DNA of 64,000 nt from Pseudomonas helleri (GCF_001043025.1 NZ_JYLD01000005.1:124001-188000), one strand, 5' to 3'; positions 35,315 to 44,130 are shown, counted from the first letter of the stretch. Notes: a model not told the origin generated them from the letters alone. Translations and numbers: made by a program.

Positions 35315-36634
35315 TCAGGCCAGACCGCGCTCGCGGTAGTCGATGAGGGATGAGAACAGCATCAGACCGAAAGCCATCACCACGAAGAAGATCAGCGCGA
35401 GGAAGTACGAACCGGTGAACTGCACGATCAGGCCGATCAGGATCGGTACGATGACACCGACCATGTTGCCGCAGAAATTCATGCTGCCGCCCAGTACGCC
35501 CGCCTTGGATTTACCGCCCAAAATGGCTGGCAAGCACCAGTACATGCCGCACCAGCGAATGAAAAACAGGGCCACGCAGAGCAGCGAAATCACGGTGAAA
35601 GCGTCCGGTGTGTAGGCCACCAGCAGGATGCACAGCGCAGCAATCGCCGCCGAACCGCCGAACATGGTGCGCATCACCTTGTTCGGAGCGCCGCCTGCGT
35701 CCTTCCATTTGTCCGCCAGCCAACCGCCGAAGATCTCGCCGATAAACCCGCACATAAAGATCAGGAACGTTGCACCGCCCATGGCCTTGATATCGAGGTT
35801 GTGCGCCTTGTGCAGGTAGCTCGGCATCCAGGTCAGCAAGCCGTAGAACACGCTGTTGTAGCAGGCGTACCCGGCGAACATGGCCAATACCGAACGGCTT
35901 TTCAGCAAGTCTTTGAGGATGGCTTTGCGTTCGCCGTTGGTTTTCGCCGCTTCGGCATTGGCGTTGGTGATATAGGCCAGTTCAGCCGCGTTGACTTTAG
36001 GGTGTTCGGCCGGGTTATTTCGGATGTACCACCAGGCCCAGACACCGACGATCATGGTGCCGACACCGGCGATCACGAACGCAATGCGCCACGAGTCGAA
36101 CCAGGTAATCAGGCCCGCGATGATGATGGCGCCAAAGGCTGTGCCCAAGGGTGCGCCGCCATCCACCAGGGTTGCCCCGCGGCCCCGCTCATTGGGCGTC
36201 AGCCAGGCACCGTTTAATTTGGCCCCGGCCGGCATGATCGGTGATTCGGCAACGCCCAGACCGATACGGGTGGCGAGCAAGGTCATCCAGCTGTGGGCGC
36301 CCCCTGCGATGGCCTGGAAGAAGCCCCAGCCCACGGTCGCCACACCGACGATATTGCGCACCTGAAAACGGTCCAGGAGCATGCCGCCAGGAATTTGCAT
36401 CAGCGCATAGGACCAAAAGAACGCGCTGAGCATCAGGCCTTCCAGGGCCGGGGTCATTTCAAATTCGCTGGATATCAGGGGCAAGGCCACCGACAGTGAC
36501 GCGCGGTCGATGTAGTTGATCGCCGACAACAGCAGCAGGATCAAAAATATGCGCCAGCGCACCGTGGTAGGTCGTGAGGCGTCTGCAAGCCCGGCGGCCT
36601 GGCTGGGGGCGGCCGGTGCAATTTTGCTGTTCAT
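35315..36634 (-). CDS. gudP: MFS transporter for glucarate/galactarate (GudP type)
   Basis: 439 residues with 12 transmembrane helices. The anion:cation symporter signature NYIDRASLSVALPLIS (about 40-55) and RIGLGVAESPIMPAGAKLN near residue 130 are typical of GudP/GarP/ExuT hexarate transporters. The cluster context (garD, KGSADH) supports uptake of galactarate or glucarate with protons. Confidence 0.9.
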   Translation of the reverse strand: MNSKIAPAAPSQAAGLADASRPTTVRWRIFLILLLLSAINYIDRASLSVALPLISSEFEMTPALEGLMLSAFFWSYALMQIPGGMLLDRFQVRNIVGVATVGWGFFQAIAGGAHSWMTLLATRIGLGVAESPIMPAGAKLNGAWLTPNERGRGATLVDGGAPLGTAFGAIIIAGLITWFDSWRIAFVIAGVGTMIVGVWAWWYIRNNPAEHPKVNAAELAYITNANAEAAKTNGERKAILKDLLKSRSVLAMFAGYACYNSVFYGLLTWMPSYLHKAHNLDIKAMGGATFLIFMCGFIGEIFGGWLADKWKDAGGAPNKVMRTMFGGSAAIAALCILLVAYTPDAFTVISLLCVALFFIRWCGMYWCLPAILGGKSKAGVLGGSMNFCGNMVGVIVPILIGLIVQFTGSYFLALIFFVVMAFGLMLFSSLIDYRERGLA

Positions 36635-36703
36635 GTTCGTCTCGCTTTTTTATGTTTTTTATCAAGCGGGGAGTGGGCTTGCAGGTAAGCCCACAAAGCC
36701 TTG

Positions 36704-37702
36704 CTACAACGTTACGACGTGCCCGGCTGGCAGTTCAGCGGTGCCTGCCTGTATACCGTTGATCAGCGGTGCGCCGAACTCCGGCATGCTGATTTCGAAG
36801 CGGTCACCTTCCTGGGTGTGAATGTTGTCGGCCACCGATAGAGTGGCGGTGCCAAAGAAATGCACGTGCACATCGCCAGGGCGCAGGAACTGCGGGTACT
36901 TGAAGTGGTGGTATTCAAGGTTTTCCAGGCTGTGGCACATGTTGTCTTCACCGCTGAGAAACTCTTTTTCCCAGACTACCTCGTTCCCGCGCAGGATGCG
37001 GCTCATGCCGGTCAGGTGACGCGGCAGCTCGCCGACACGCAGCTCGGGGCCGTAACTGCAATTGCGCAATTTAGAGTGCGCGAGGTACAGGTAGTTACGG
37101 CGCTCCATGACGTGGTCAGAAAACTCATTGCCCAGCGCAAAGCCTACGCGGTAGGGCTTGCCATCGTCGCCCACTACATACAGGCCGGTCAGCTCGGGTT
37201 CTTCACCGGCATCTTCAGCGAAGGTCGGTTTGCTGAACGCACTGCCGGGGCGAACCACGATCGAGCCGTCACCCTTGTAGAACCACTCCGGTTGCACGCC
37301 CACCGTGCCGGATGCCGGGCGGCCACCTTCAATGCCCCACTGAAAAATACGTGCAGTGTCGGTCATGGCGCTGTGATCGGCTGCGTTTTGCTGGTGCATC
37401 TTGTCGCGTGTCGAGGCGCTGCCCAAGTGGGTCAGGCCGGTGCCGCTGATCAGGCAGTGGGCCGGGTCTGCATGGTCCAGCGGCGGGAGTACGCGGCCTT
37501 GCTCCAGTGTCTGGCTATAACTGACAGGACTTGCCTCGGTGCCACGGGCCAGCACTTCAGCGACCAGGCCGTGGCCTTTACGAATGGCCTCCAGAGCCAG
37601 TTCGCGGGTGGTTTCGGTGCCCAGCACCACGTGGATCTCATCGCCCTCGATCACCCCGACGTGGCGCTGGCCTTGAGCTGTTTCAAATTGGATCAAGCGC
37701 AT
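36704..37702 (-). CDS. AraD1/GguC-type protein of the fumarylacetoacetate hydrolase fold
   Basis: 332 residues starting MRLIQFETAQGQRHVGV. The C-terminal two thirds has the FAH-fold pattern: SGTGLTHLGSAS, metal-binding acidic residues in EEPELTGLYVV and GFALGNEFSDHVMER, and GDVHVHFFGTATLS. Members occur in sugar-acid clusters; some FAH-fold relatives act as 2-keto-3-deoxy-acid dehydratases making KGSA. It is the first gene of the galactarate operon, divergent from a LysR regulator. No KdgD-type 5-keto-4-deoxyglucarate dehydratase is nearby, so this protein is a candidate for that step (inference). Confidence 0.75.
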   Translation of the reverse strand: MRLIQFETAQGQRHVGVIEGDEIHVVLGTETTRELALEAIRKGHGLVAEVLARGTEASPVSYSQTLEQGRVLPPLDHADPAHCLISGTGLTHLGSASTRDKMHQQNAADHSAMTDTARIFQWGIEGGRPASGTVGVQPEWFYKGDGSIVVRPGSAFSKPTFAEDAGEEPELTGLYVVGDDGKPYRVGFALGNEFSDHVMERRNYLYLAHSKLRNCSYGPELRVGELPRHLTGMSRILRGNEVVWEKEFLSGEDNMCHSLENLEYHHFKYPQFLRPGDVHVHFFGTATLSVADNIHTQEGDRFEISMPEFGAPLINGIQAGTAELPAGHVVTL

Positions 37703-37827
37703 GCAGTGAACTCTCGCAGATTATTTTTATGGCGGGTCGTTAACCCCTTCTGGCGCTCACTTTAATTTTTGTCAGGGATGCTGCCTAATGACAGATGCTG
37801 ATTGAGCGATAACCAATAGTCATCCCC

Positions 37828-38757
37828 ATGCTGCCATCCCTGACCACCATCATTTCCCGGCTGCGCCTCAAACAACTGCGGTTGTTGATTGCGCTGGACG
37901 AATTCGGCTCGCTGCACAAGGCCGCCGAGTCTGTGGCAATTACCCAGCCCGGCGCGACCAAGGCGCTGCACGAAATTGAATCGACGCTGGGCGCAACCCT
38001 GTTCGAGCGCACGCCCAAAGGCCTGACGCCCAATGATCTGGGGCGTTGCGTGATTCGTTACGCGCGTTTGATACATACCGATGTGGCGCACCTGCGCGAA
38101 GAAATGCTCGGCATTTTGCAAGGCCATGGCGGGCGTCTGTCGGTGGGGGTGATCATGGGCGCAGTGCCGGTGCTGGTGGAATGCCTGGCGCAATTGCGCG
38201 CCAAACAGCCGCAGTTATCGGTAGAAATCGTCGAAGACACCAGCGCTCGCCTGTTGGGATTACTCGACGAAGGGCGCCTGGACCTGGCCATATGTCGCAC
38301 CAGCGTCAGCAAACATCCGGCGGCTTATGACAGCCGCTTGCGCGAGCAGGAGCCGCTGATCGTGGTCGCTAACACCGCGCACCGGTTTGCGCGCCGTACG
38401 TCGCTGGCGTTGAGTGAACTGGCAGATTCGTCGTGGGTGGTGTTCCCGGTCAACATGCCCATGCGCCTGACCCTTGAGCGGGAGTTCAGGGAAGCGGGGC
38501 TTAACTTTCCGGCGTATCCGATTGAAACCTCATCGACCTTCACCACGCTGTCATTGCTCTTGCAGGACCCGCAACTGGTCGCCGTAATGCCGGTGGACGT
38601 TGCGCAAATGGCGGTGACCCACGGCATGCTCATGCGCTTGCCGCTGGACTTGAAATCACGCAGCGAGCCATACGAAATTGTCACCCGCAAAGGCGTGGCA
38701 TTAACCGCCCCGACGCAACTGCTGATTGATGAGCTGACCCGCCAAAAACAGACATGA
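37828..38757 (+). CDS. LysR-family regulator of the sugar-acid cluster (GbpR-like)
   Basis: 309 residues. N-terminal winged helix: LRLLIALDEFGSLHKAAESVAITQPG (HTH about 17-45), then the LysR effector domain starting near residue 95 (GRLSVGVIMGAVPVLV). The sequence style is that of GbpR-type regulators of sugar and sugar-acid catabolism. It is divergently placed 125 bp from the AraD1/GguC-type gene, the usual arrangement for an activator of the operon it faces. Confidence 0.85.
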   Translation: MLPSLTTIISRLRLKQLRLLIALDEFGSLHKAAESVAITQPGATKALHEIESTLGATLFERTPKGLTPNDLGRCVIRYARLIHTDVAHLREEMLGILQGHGGRLSVGVIMGAVPVLVECLAQLRAKQPQLSVEIVEDTSARLLGLLDEGRLDLAICRTSVSKHPAAYDSRLREQEPLIVVANTAHRFARRTSLALSELADSSWVVFPVNMPMRLTLEREFREAGLNFPAYPIETSSTFTTLSLLLQDPQLVAVMPVDVAQMAVTHGMLMRLPLDLKSRSEPYEIVTRKGVALTAPTQLLIDELTRQKQT

Positions 38758-38767
38758 ACGCAAGCCG

Positions 38768-39385
38768 TTACGCGGCCACGCGCATCACGTCCCATGCGCT
38801 CATTACCTGGGTGACAGCGGCGTCCAGTACTGCGTGCTCCAGGCCGTCCCGGGCAAGCGTCGTCAGGCCCAGCAAAAAGCTTTCAAACACTGTGGCCAAC
38901 GCAACAACGTTGGTCTGCGCCGACAGTTCGCCCGAGGCCACGCCGCGCTCGATGCAAGCAATAAACCCTGCCCGGTTACGCCCGCGTGCCTGGGCCAGTG
39001 GCGCGCAGATCTCCAGGGTTTCAGCCGAGCAGGCACTCATCAGCCCCAGTGTTACCAGGCAGCCACGCGGGTGCCCCGGTTCGCATTGCATGCGGGCTGA
39101 GCGGCGCAACGCCAGTTCGATGGCTTCACGCGGGGCAATGCCGGGGTCTTGCAGGCTCTCGGTCACGCGGCCATGGGAGTTCAGATAACGTTCCATGACC
39201 TCTTTGAACAAGGCCTCCTTGGAGCCAAAGGCGGCATAAAAACTTGGCGCCGAAATGCCTGGGCCGATGCTCGCTTTGAGCTGGCTCAGCGAGGTGGAGT
39301 CATAACCATGCTGCCAAAACAGGTGCATGGCTTGAGTGATTGCCGCGTCACGGTCAAACGTACGTGGGCGTCCCATCTGGGCCAT
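38768..39385 (-). CDS. TetR-family repressor
   Basis: 205 residues: N-terminal HTH (RDAAITQAMHLFWQHGYDSTSLSQLKASIG, about 11-40) with FYAAFGSKEALFKEVMERY, and a helical ligand-binding C-terminus containing a Cys-rich patch (MQCEPGHPRGCLV; MSACSAETLEICAP). It is divergent from the MFS exporter gene with shared TCGATACA repeats in the intergenic space, so it very probably represses that exporter and itself. Confidence 0.88.
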   Translation of the reverse strand: MAQMGRPRTFDRDAAITQAMHLFWQHGYDSTSLSQLKASIGPGISAPSFYAAFGSKEALFKEVMERYLNSHGRVTESLQDPGIAPREAIELALRRSARMQCEPGHPRGCLVTLGLMSACSAETLEICAPLAQARGRNRAGFIACIERGVASGELSAQTNVVALATVFESFLLGLTTLARDGLEHAVLDAAVTQVMSAWDVMRVAA

Positions 39386-39420
39386 TGTCAGCCTCCTTTT
39401 TCACAAGACATAAATACTAG

Positions 39421-39481
39421 TCGATACAAAAGTCGTTGACCAATCGCTTTTGCACCGCCAACATCTGTACCTATCGATACA
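39421..39481. promoter_or_regulatory. Candidate TetR operator region
   Basis: Direct repeats TCGATACA at 39421-39428 and 39474-39481; the second is part of the palindrome TATCGATA (39472-39479). They flank TTGACC in the space between the divergent TetR and MFS genes. Confidence 0.45.
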
Positions 39482-39506
39482 TAACTAAGGCAGGTTGGGA
39501 CAGGCG

Positions 39507-40712
39507 ATGGTTGAAGAGCGCGACACTACTGAGCGATTACCCATGGGCGCGCTGCTGGCGCTGGCCATGACCGGGTTTATCTGCATTGTCACCGAGACGT
39601 TGCCGGCGGGTTTGCTGACCCAAATCAGCAGCGGCCTTGAGATTTCCTCGGCAATGGCCGGGCAGATGGTCACGGTCTACGCGCTGGGTTCGTTGCTGGC
39701 GGCGATTCCCTTGACCATCGCCACCCAGGGCTGGCGGCGGCGCAATGTCTTGCTGCTGACCATTGTGGGTTTTCTGCTGTTCAACTCGATCACCGCGTGG
39801 TCGTCACACTATGGCGTGACCCTGGTGGCGCGCTTTTGCGCGGGTGCTTCGGCCGGTCTGGCCTGGAGCCTGTTGGCGGGGTACGCACGGCGTATGGTTG
39901 CGCCGCACTTGCAGGGCCGCGCCATGGCGGTGGCGATGGTCGGTACGCCAATCGCACTGTCACTGGGTGTGCCACTGGGCACCTGGCTGGGGGCGCTGAT
40001 GGGCTGGCGCAGCGCCTTCGGCCTGATGTCCATACTGACTGTGGTGCTGATTGTCTGGGTGCTGGCCAAAGTGCCGGATTATCCGGGGCAGGCCAGCGCC
40101 CAGCGCATCGGCTTGCGCCAGGTACTGCTGACACCCGGGGTGCGCTCCGTGCTTGCGGTGGTGATGACCTGGATGCTCGCGCACAACATGCTCTACACCT
40201 ACATCGCCCCGTTTGTGACGCCAGCGGGTCTGGCCGATCAGGTGGATCTTGTGTTGCTGGTATTTGGCCTGGCGGCGCTGTTGAGTATCTGGCTGACCAG
40301 TCGGCTGGTCGACAGCCATTTGCGCAAGGTGGTGCTGGTCAGCCTTGCGGCATTTACCGCGATTGCCCTGTTGTTTGGTGTGTTCTTCCAGTCTGCGCCG
40401 GTGGTGTACGTCGGTATTTTCATCTGGGGCCTGTCCTTTGGCGGCGCGGCAACCTTGCTGCAGACGGCGCTGGCAGACGCCGCAGGTGAGGGCGCCGATG
40501 TAGCGTTGTCGATGAACGTGGTGGTCTGGAACAGTGCCATCGCTGGCGGAGCGCTAACGGGTGGCGTGTTGCTCGATCAAGTCGGTGTGAGTGCGTTGCC
40601 CTGGGCGTTGCTGGTGTTGTTGCTGGCCGGGTTGTTGATCGTGTTCAACGCTCGTCAGCACGGTTTTCCCAAGGGGCAGCGCCAGGCCGAGGCTGCTGTC
40701 GTCGGTCATTGA
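39507..40712 (+). CDS. MFS transporter, drug/sugar efflux type (AraJ/YdhP-like)
   Basis: 401 residues with 12 predicted membrane helices, starting at ATG 39507 (an in-frame TTG at 39495 is less likely). FICIVTETLPAGLLTQIS in helix 1 and ARFCAGASAGLAWSLLAGYARR in the first half are typical of the DHA1 subgroup of sugar/drug:H+ antiporters. Controlled in all likelihood by the divergent TetR protein. Substrate unknown. Confidence 0.85.
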   Translation: MVEERDTTERLPMGALLALAMTGFICIVTETLPAGLLTQISSGLEISSAMAGQMVTVYALGSLLAAIPLTIATQGWRRRNVLLLTIVGFLLFNSITAWSSHYGVTLVARFCAGASAGLAWSLLAGYARRMVAPHLQGRAMAVAMVGTPIALSLGVPLGTWLGALMGWRSAFGLMSILTVVLIVWVLAKVPDYPGQASAQRIGLRQVLLTPGVRSVLAVVMTWMLAHNMLYTYIAPFVTPAGLADQVDLVLLVFGLAALLSIWLTSRLVDSHLRKVVLVSLAAFTAIALLFGVFFQSAPVVYVGIFIWGLSFGGAATLLQTALADAAGEGADVALSMNVVVWNSAIAGGALTGGVLLDQVGVSALPWALLVLLLAGLLIVFNARQHGFPKGQRQAEAAVVGH

Positions 40713-40795
40713 TGTTCACAAGCTCGCCTGCGTGTCGCTAAACCTGCAGGAACTGCCGAGGCACGAAGGCTGTGACCCTGGGTTTGCGCGGGCAG

Positions 40796-40841
40796 TGTTG
40801 GCCTGGCAACAGTTGTTCTACAGACTGTTGCCAGGCCAACT
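40796..40841. promoter_or_regulatory. Paired upstream activating dyads of the sfnB promoter
   Basis: Dyad A TGTTGG-CCTG-GCAACA (40796-40811) and dyad B TGTTGC-CAGG-CCAACT (40826-40841) start 30 bp apart. Together they also form a perfect 16-bp inverted repeat (40797-40812 / 40825-40840). The same paired dyad occurs upstream of 44131 and 46826. Dyad B is centred about 61 bp upstream of the -24 element. Likely target of a sigma54 activator such as SfnR. Confidence 0.65.
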
Positions 40842-40892
40842 ATTGATGCTTCGAATAAACCATAACTTACTGAATTTAAACAATAAATTATC

Positions 40893-40908
40893 TGGCATGG
40901 ATTCTGCT
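40893..40908 (+). promoter_or_regulatory. Sigma54 (-24/-12) promoter of the sfnB unit
   Basis: TGGCATGGATTCTGCT matches the sigma54 consensus with GG and GC at the invariant spacing. The predicted start point is about 50 bp upstream of the ATG at 40969. Confidence 0.75.
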
Positions 40909-40968
40909 CTGTTGTGAATAACGATCGCATCTGTTGGCGATTAAACACGAGTAAAGAGTGAGAACCCC

Positions 40969-42192
40969 ATGTCGAACACCCCAGCCGACGCCCATTACCC
41001 ACTGTCTGTTCCCGATGCCCATGTCATCCGCTCGGACGCAGAAGCCATTGAAGTCGCCCACAAGGTCGCCGCGTTTTTACTCGAAGGTGATGCCGAGCGC
41101 GACCGTCAGCGCGAAGTGCCTGCTGAGGTGGTGGATGTGTTCTCCAACAGCGGCCTGTGGGGCATTACCGTGCCCAAGGAGTACGGCGGTGCTGAGGTGT
41201 CGTTCGCCACGCTGGCCGAGGTGATCGCCATCATTTCGGCGGCCGACGCTTCCCTCGGGCAGATCCCGCAGAACCATTACTGCCTGCTCGAAGACATTCG
41301 GCTGCAAGGCACAGAAGAGCAGAAGGCCTGGTTTCTGGGGCTGGCGCTCAAGGGTAATCGCTTTGCCAATGCCATTTCCGAAACCGGCGGCAAGACTGTG
41401 CAAGACATCCAGACGCGCTTTGTCAGCGAAGGCGATGAGGTGGTGATCAATGGCCGTAAAGGCTACTGCACCGGCTCGTTGTACGCCCATTGGCTGGGGG
41501 TGCTGGCGCTGAATGCCGACGATAAAGCGCACTTGGCGTTTGTGCCGCGGCGCACGCCCGGCCTGATCGTGGTGGATGACTGGTCGAGCATTGGCCAGCG
41601 CAACACCGCCAGCGGCACGGTGCTGGCAGAAAACCTGCGGGTGCCGGCCTTTAACGTGTTCAAGACGTACCAGTCTTATGAAAACCCGACCCTGGCCGGA
41701 CCGATTGCGCAAATCACCACCGCCGCGATTGATGCCGGCATTGCCCGCGCCGCCTTGCGCGACACCCTGAGTTTTGTGCGTGATCACGCTCGCCCATGGA
41801 TCGACTCGGGGCTGGATAAAGCCAGCGAGGACCCGCTGACCATCATCCAGATCGGCAAGTTGAGCATCCAGCTGGACGCCTCCGAAGCCTTGCTTGAGCG
41901 GGCCGGTCGGGTCCTCGATAGCGAGCGTGAAAACCCCGGTGAAGCCGGCGTGGCGCGCGCTTCGGTAGCAGTGGCCAAAGCCAAGGTGCTGACCACTGAA
42001 ATCGCCCTGGAAGCCAGCAACCGTCTGTTCGAATTGGGCGGTACGCGCTCCTCGCTGGCGCGTCACAACCATGATCGCCACTGGCGCAACGCCCGCGTGC
42101 ACACCCTGCATGACCCGGTGCGCTGGAAATACCACGTGGTCGGCAACTGGCTGCTGAACGGGGTCAATCCGCCGCGTCATGACTGGTCATAA
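40969..42192 (+). CDS. sfnB: SfnB-type sulfur-acquisition flavoprotein (acyl-CoA dehydrogenase fold)
   Basis: 407 residues of the acyl-CoA dehydrogenase/DszC-like monooxygenase fold: N-terminal helical domain, NAISETGGKTVQDIQTRF in the middle beta domain near residue 138, and the C-terminal RHNHDRHWRNARVHTLHDP (about 364-382) and VGNWLLNGVNPP that mark the SfnB/DszC group. SfnB is induced with dimethyl-sulfone/sulfonate use under sulfate limitation; it probably acts as an FMNH2-dependent oxygenase on an organosulfur compound. It has its own sigma54 promoter and is followed 2 bp later by metI- and metQ-like genes. Confidence 0.88.
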   Translation: MSNTPADAHYPLSVPDAHVIRSDAEAIEVAHKVAAFLLEGDAERDRQREVPAEVVDVFSNSGLWGITVPKEYGGAEVSFATLAEVIAIISAADASLGQIPQNHYCLLEDIRLQGTEEQKAWFLGLALKGNRFANAISETGGKTVQDIQTRFVSEGDEVVINGRKGYCTGSLYAHWLGVLALNADDKAHLAFVPRRTPGLIVVDDWSSIGQRNTASGTVLAENLRVPAFNVFKTYQSYENPTLAGPIAQITTAAIDAGIARAALRDTLSFVRDHARPWIDSGLDKASEDPLTIIQIGKLSIQLDASEALLERAGRVLDSERENPGEAGVARASVAVAKAKVLTTEIALEASNRLFELGGTRSSLARHNHDRHWRNARVHTLHDPVRWKYHVVGNWLLNGVNPPRHDWS

Positions 42193-42194
42193 CG

Positions 42195-42860
42195 ATGGAC
42201 GCGCTGCTGAGCAATATTAACTGGCCGGAAATCGGTCAGGCCTGCCTCGACACCCTGAGCATGCTCGGCATGGCCCTGGGTTTTACCGTGTTGCTGGGGC
42301 TACCGCTGGGGGTGTTGCTGTACCTCACCGGCAAGCAGCAATTGCACGCCAAACCCGGCATCTACCGCGTGCTGTCGATGGTGGTGAATGTCCTGCGGTC
42401 GCTGCCCTTCATCATTTTGCTGATTGTGCTGATCCCGGTGACCACCTTGATCACCGGCACCTCGCTGGGCGTGGCGGGTGCCATTCCGCCATTGGTGGTG
42501 GGCTGCACGCCGTTCTTTGCACGGTTGGTGGAAACCGCGCTGCGTGAAGTTGATCGCGGCCTGGTGGAGGCCACCCAGTCCATGGGCGCCACGACCTGGC
42601 AAATCATCTGGCACACCTTGTTGCCAGAGTCCCGGCCGGGGCTGATTGCAGCCGTCACGGTGACCGCAATCGTGCTGGTGGATTACACCGCGATGGCCGG
42701 AGTGATCGGTGGCGGGGGCTTGGGTGACTTGGCAATCCGCTTTGGTTATCAGCGTTTTCAGACTGACGTCATGGTGGTAACCGTGGCCTTGCTGGTCCTG
42801 TTGGTACAAGGGCTGCAAATGACCGGTGACCGTCTGGTGTCCCATTACAGCCGTCGCTGA
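42195..42860 (+). CDS. ABC transporter permease, MetI type
   Basis: 221 residues with five predicted transmembrane helices and the EAA loop EVDRGLVEATQSMGATTWQIIWH (about 117-139) that contacts the ATPase. It is the methionine-uptake (MetI) type, begins 2 bp after sfnB and is followed by a MetQ-like binding protein. No MetN ATPase gene accompanies it in this window, which is unusual. The sulfur context suggests import of methionine or a related organosulfur compound. Confidence 0.85.
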   Translation: MDALLSNINWPEIGQACLDTLSMLGMALGFTVLLGLPLGVLLYLTGKQQLHAKPGIYRVLSMVVNVLRSLPFIILLIVLIPVTTLITGTSLGVAGAIPPLVVGCTPFFARLVETALREVDRGLVEATQSMGATTWQIIWHTLLPESRPGLIAAVTVTAIVLVDYTAMAGVIGGGGLGDLAIRFGYQRFQTDVMVVTVALLVLLVQGLQMTGDRLVSHYSRR

Positions 42861-42894
42861 GACGGCTCATTTTTGATTGTTCGGAGTTTGTGCA

Positions 42895-43665
42895 ATGAAA
42901 AAGCTTCTTGCTCTGGTGGCCGTGATAGCCGCCTTTAGCGCTCAGGCCAATGAAAAGTTGGTGGTCGGTGCCACGCCGGTGCCCCATGCCGAAATTCTTG
43001 AGTTTGTTAAGCCTGAGCTGGCCAAGGAAGGCGTTGATCTGCAGATCAAAGTGTTCAACGACTTTATCCAGCCCAACCAGCAACTCGCGCTTAAAAACAT
43101 CGACGCCAACTACTACCAATACCGGCCGTTTCTGGATGAGTACAACAAGGAACGCCACACGGATCTGGTCCCGGTAGTGGGCGTGCATATCGAGCCGTTT
43201 GGCGCGTACTCGACCAAAATTAAAAACATCGCCGAGCTGAAGGACGGCGCTTCGGTGGCCATCCCCAATGACCCGGTCAACGCCGGTCGTGCTCTGGTGC
43301 TGCTGGAAGAGGCCAAGCTGATCACGCTTAAAAACCCTGGCGACCCGCAGTCGACCACCCGCGACATCGTGACTAACCCCAAGCACTTGAAAATCCGTGA
43401 ACTGGAAGGCGCGATGCTGGCCCGATCCGTGAGCCAGGTGGACCTGGCATTTGTGTTTGCCAACTACGCGCTGGAAGCGGGTATCGACACCAACAGCGCG
43501 TTGATTGTCGAGAAGGGCAAGGACTTGTACGTCGAGTATCTGGTGGCACGCCCGGACAACATCAATGACCCGCGTATTCAGAAGCTGGCCAAGGCTTTGC
43601 ACTCTGATGCCGTGCGTCAATTTATCCTGACCCGTTACAAAGGCCAGATCGTGCCAGGCTTTTAA
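42895..43665 (+). CDS. MetQ/NlpA-family substrate-binding protein
   Basis: 256 residues from the ATG at 42895 (GGAG RBS nine bases upstream; the frame is open from a TTG at 42877). Signal peptide MKKLLALVAVIAAFSAQA, then EKLVVGATPVPHAEILEFVKP, the NlpA/MetQ signature. Unlike E. coli MetQ there is no lipobox cysteine, so this is a soluble periplasmic protein. NYYQYRPFLDEYN and NDPVNAGRALVLLE are the ligand-cleft segments. Partner of the MetI-type permease. Confidence 0.87.
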   Translation: MKKLLALVAVIAAFSAQANEKLVVGATPVPHAEILEFVKPELAKEGVDLQIKVFNDFIQPNQQLALKNIDANYYQYRPFLDEYNKERHTDLVPVVGVHIEPFGAYSTKIKNIAELKDGASVAIPNDPVNAGRALVLLEEAKLITLKNPGDPQSTTRDIVTNPKHLKIRELEGAMLARSVSQVDLAFVFANYALEAGIDTNSALIVEKGKDLYVEYLVARPDNINDPRIQKLAKALHSDAVRQFILTRYKGQIVPGF

Positions 43666-43742
43666 ATCGGTATTAAACGTCTGTGTTCTCTTATGTCAGC
43701 TAGGCTATTGAAGATGAATAACCAGCTGACCCAGGAGAACGT

Positions 43743-43874
43743 ATGACATTGCGATGGATGCTGTTGAGCCTTGTTGTTCTATGTGCAGGCTGCCAATACT
43801 TCAGTTATCAGCAAGGCTGCACCGACAATCCCAATCAGCGCGGCTGCCAGGGCGGCACAGTAGAGTCGCCATAA
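43743..43874 (+). CDS. Tiny cysteine-rich lipoprotein (43 aa)
   Basis: ATG at 43743 preceded by a good RBS (CAGGAGAAC). The 43-residue product starts MTLRWMLLSLVVLCAGC; LCAGC is a lipobox with the modified Cys at residue 17, leaving a 27-residue mature peptide with two further cysteines in repeated contexts (QQGCTDNPNQRGCQGG). Function unknown. It lies between the MetQ-like gene and the sigma54 promoter of the next unit. Confidence 0.6.
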   Translation: MTLRWMLLSLVVLCAGCQYFSYQQGCTDNPNQRGCQGGTVESP

Positions 43875-43904
43875 ATACTGGGCTGGCGCATCCCCAAATC
43901 GGCT

Positions 43905-43940
43905 CCCTCTCCTTCGGGAGAGGGCCGGGTTGAGGGGGCT
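43905..43940. repeat. Hairpin repeat CCCTCTCC-TTCG-GGAGAGGG
   Basis: Perfect 8-bp stem with a TTCG tetraloop followed by ccgggttgaggggg, a repeat common in Pseudomonas intergenic DNA. It may terminate the transcript from the sfnB unit. Confidence 0.6.
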
Positions 43941-43950
43941 CTTATCAACA

Positions 43951-43996
43951 TGTTGGTTGCCCAACACTTCATGAGCACATTGCACACGGTTCAACA
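43951..43996. promoter_or_regulatory. Paired upstream activating dyads of the 44131 promoter
   Basis: Dyad A TGTTGG-TTGC-CCAACA (43951-43966) is a perfect copy of the motif. Dyad B TGCACA-CGGT-TCAACA (43981-43996), exactly 30 bp later, keeps one good half-site. Dyad B is centred about 64 bp upstream of the -24 element. Confidence 0.6.
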
Positions 43997-44050
43997 ACAC
44001 GTTGCCTGACCCGCAGGGCTAATCCGCTGTTATGGCTGAGGTTGGGGTCG

Positions 44051-44066
44051 TGGCATGTTAGGTGCA
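44051..44066 (+). promoter_or_regulatory. Sigma54 (-24/-12) promoter of the aldo/keto reductase unit
   Basis: TGGCATGTTAGGTGCA: the -24 GG and -12 GC are correctly spaced. The predicted start point is about 54 bp upstream of the ATG at 44131. Confidence 0.72.
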
Positions 44067-44130
44067 TAGGTTCCTGGCAGTCATAAACACTCAAGGTGTT
44101 TGTATTGATTGCCAGCTAAAAGGACCTCTC

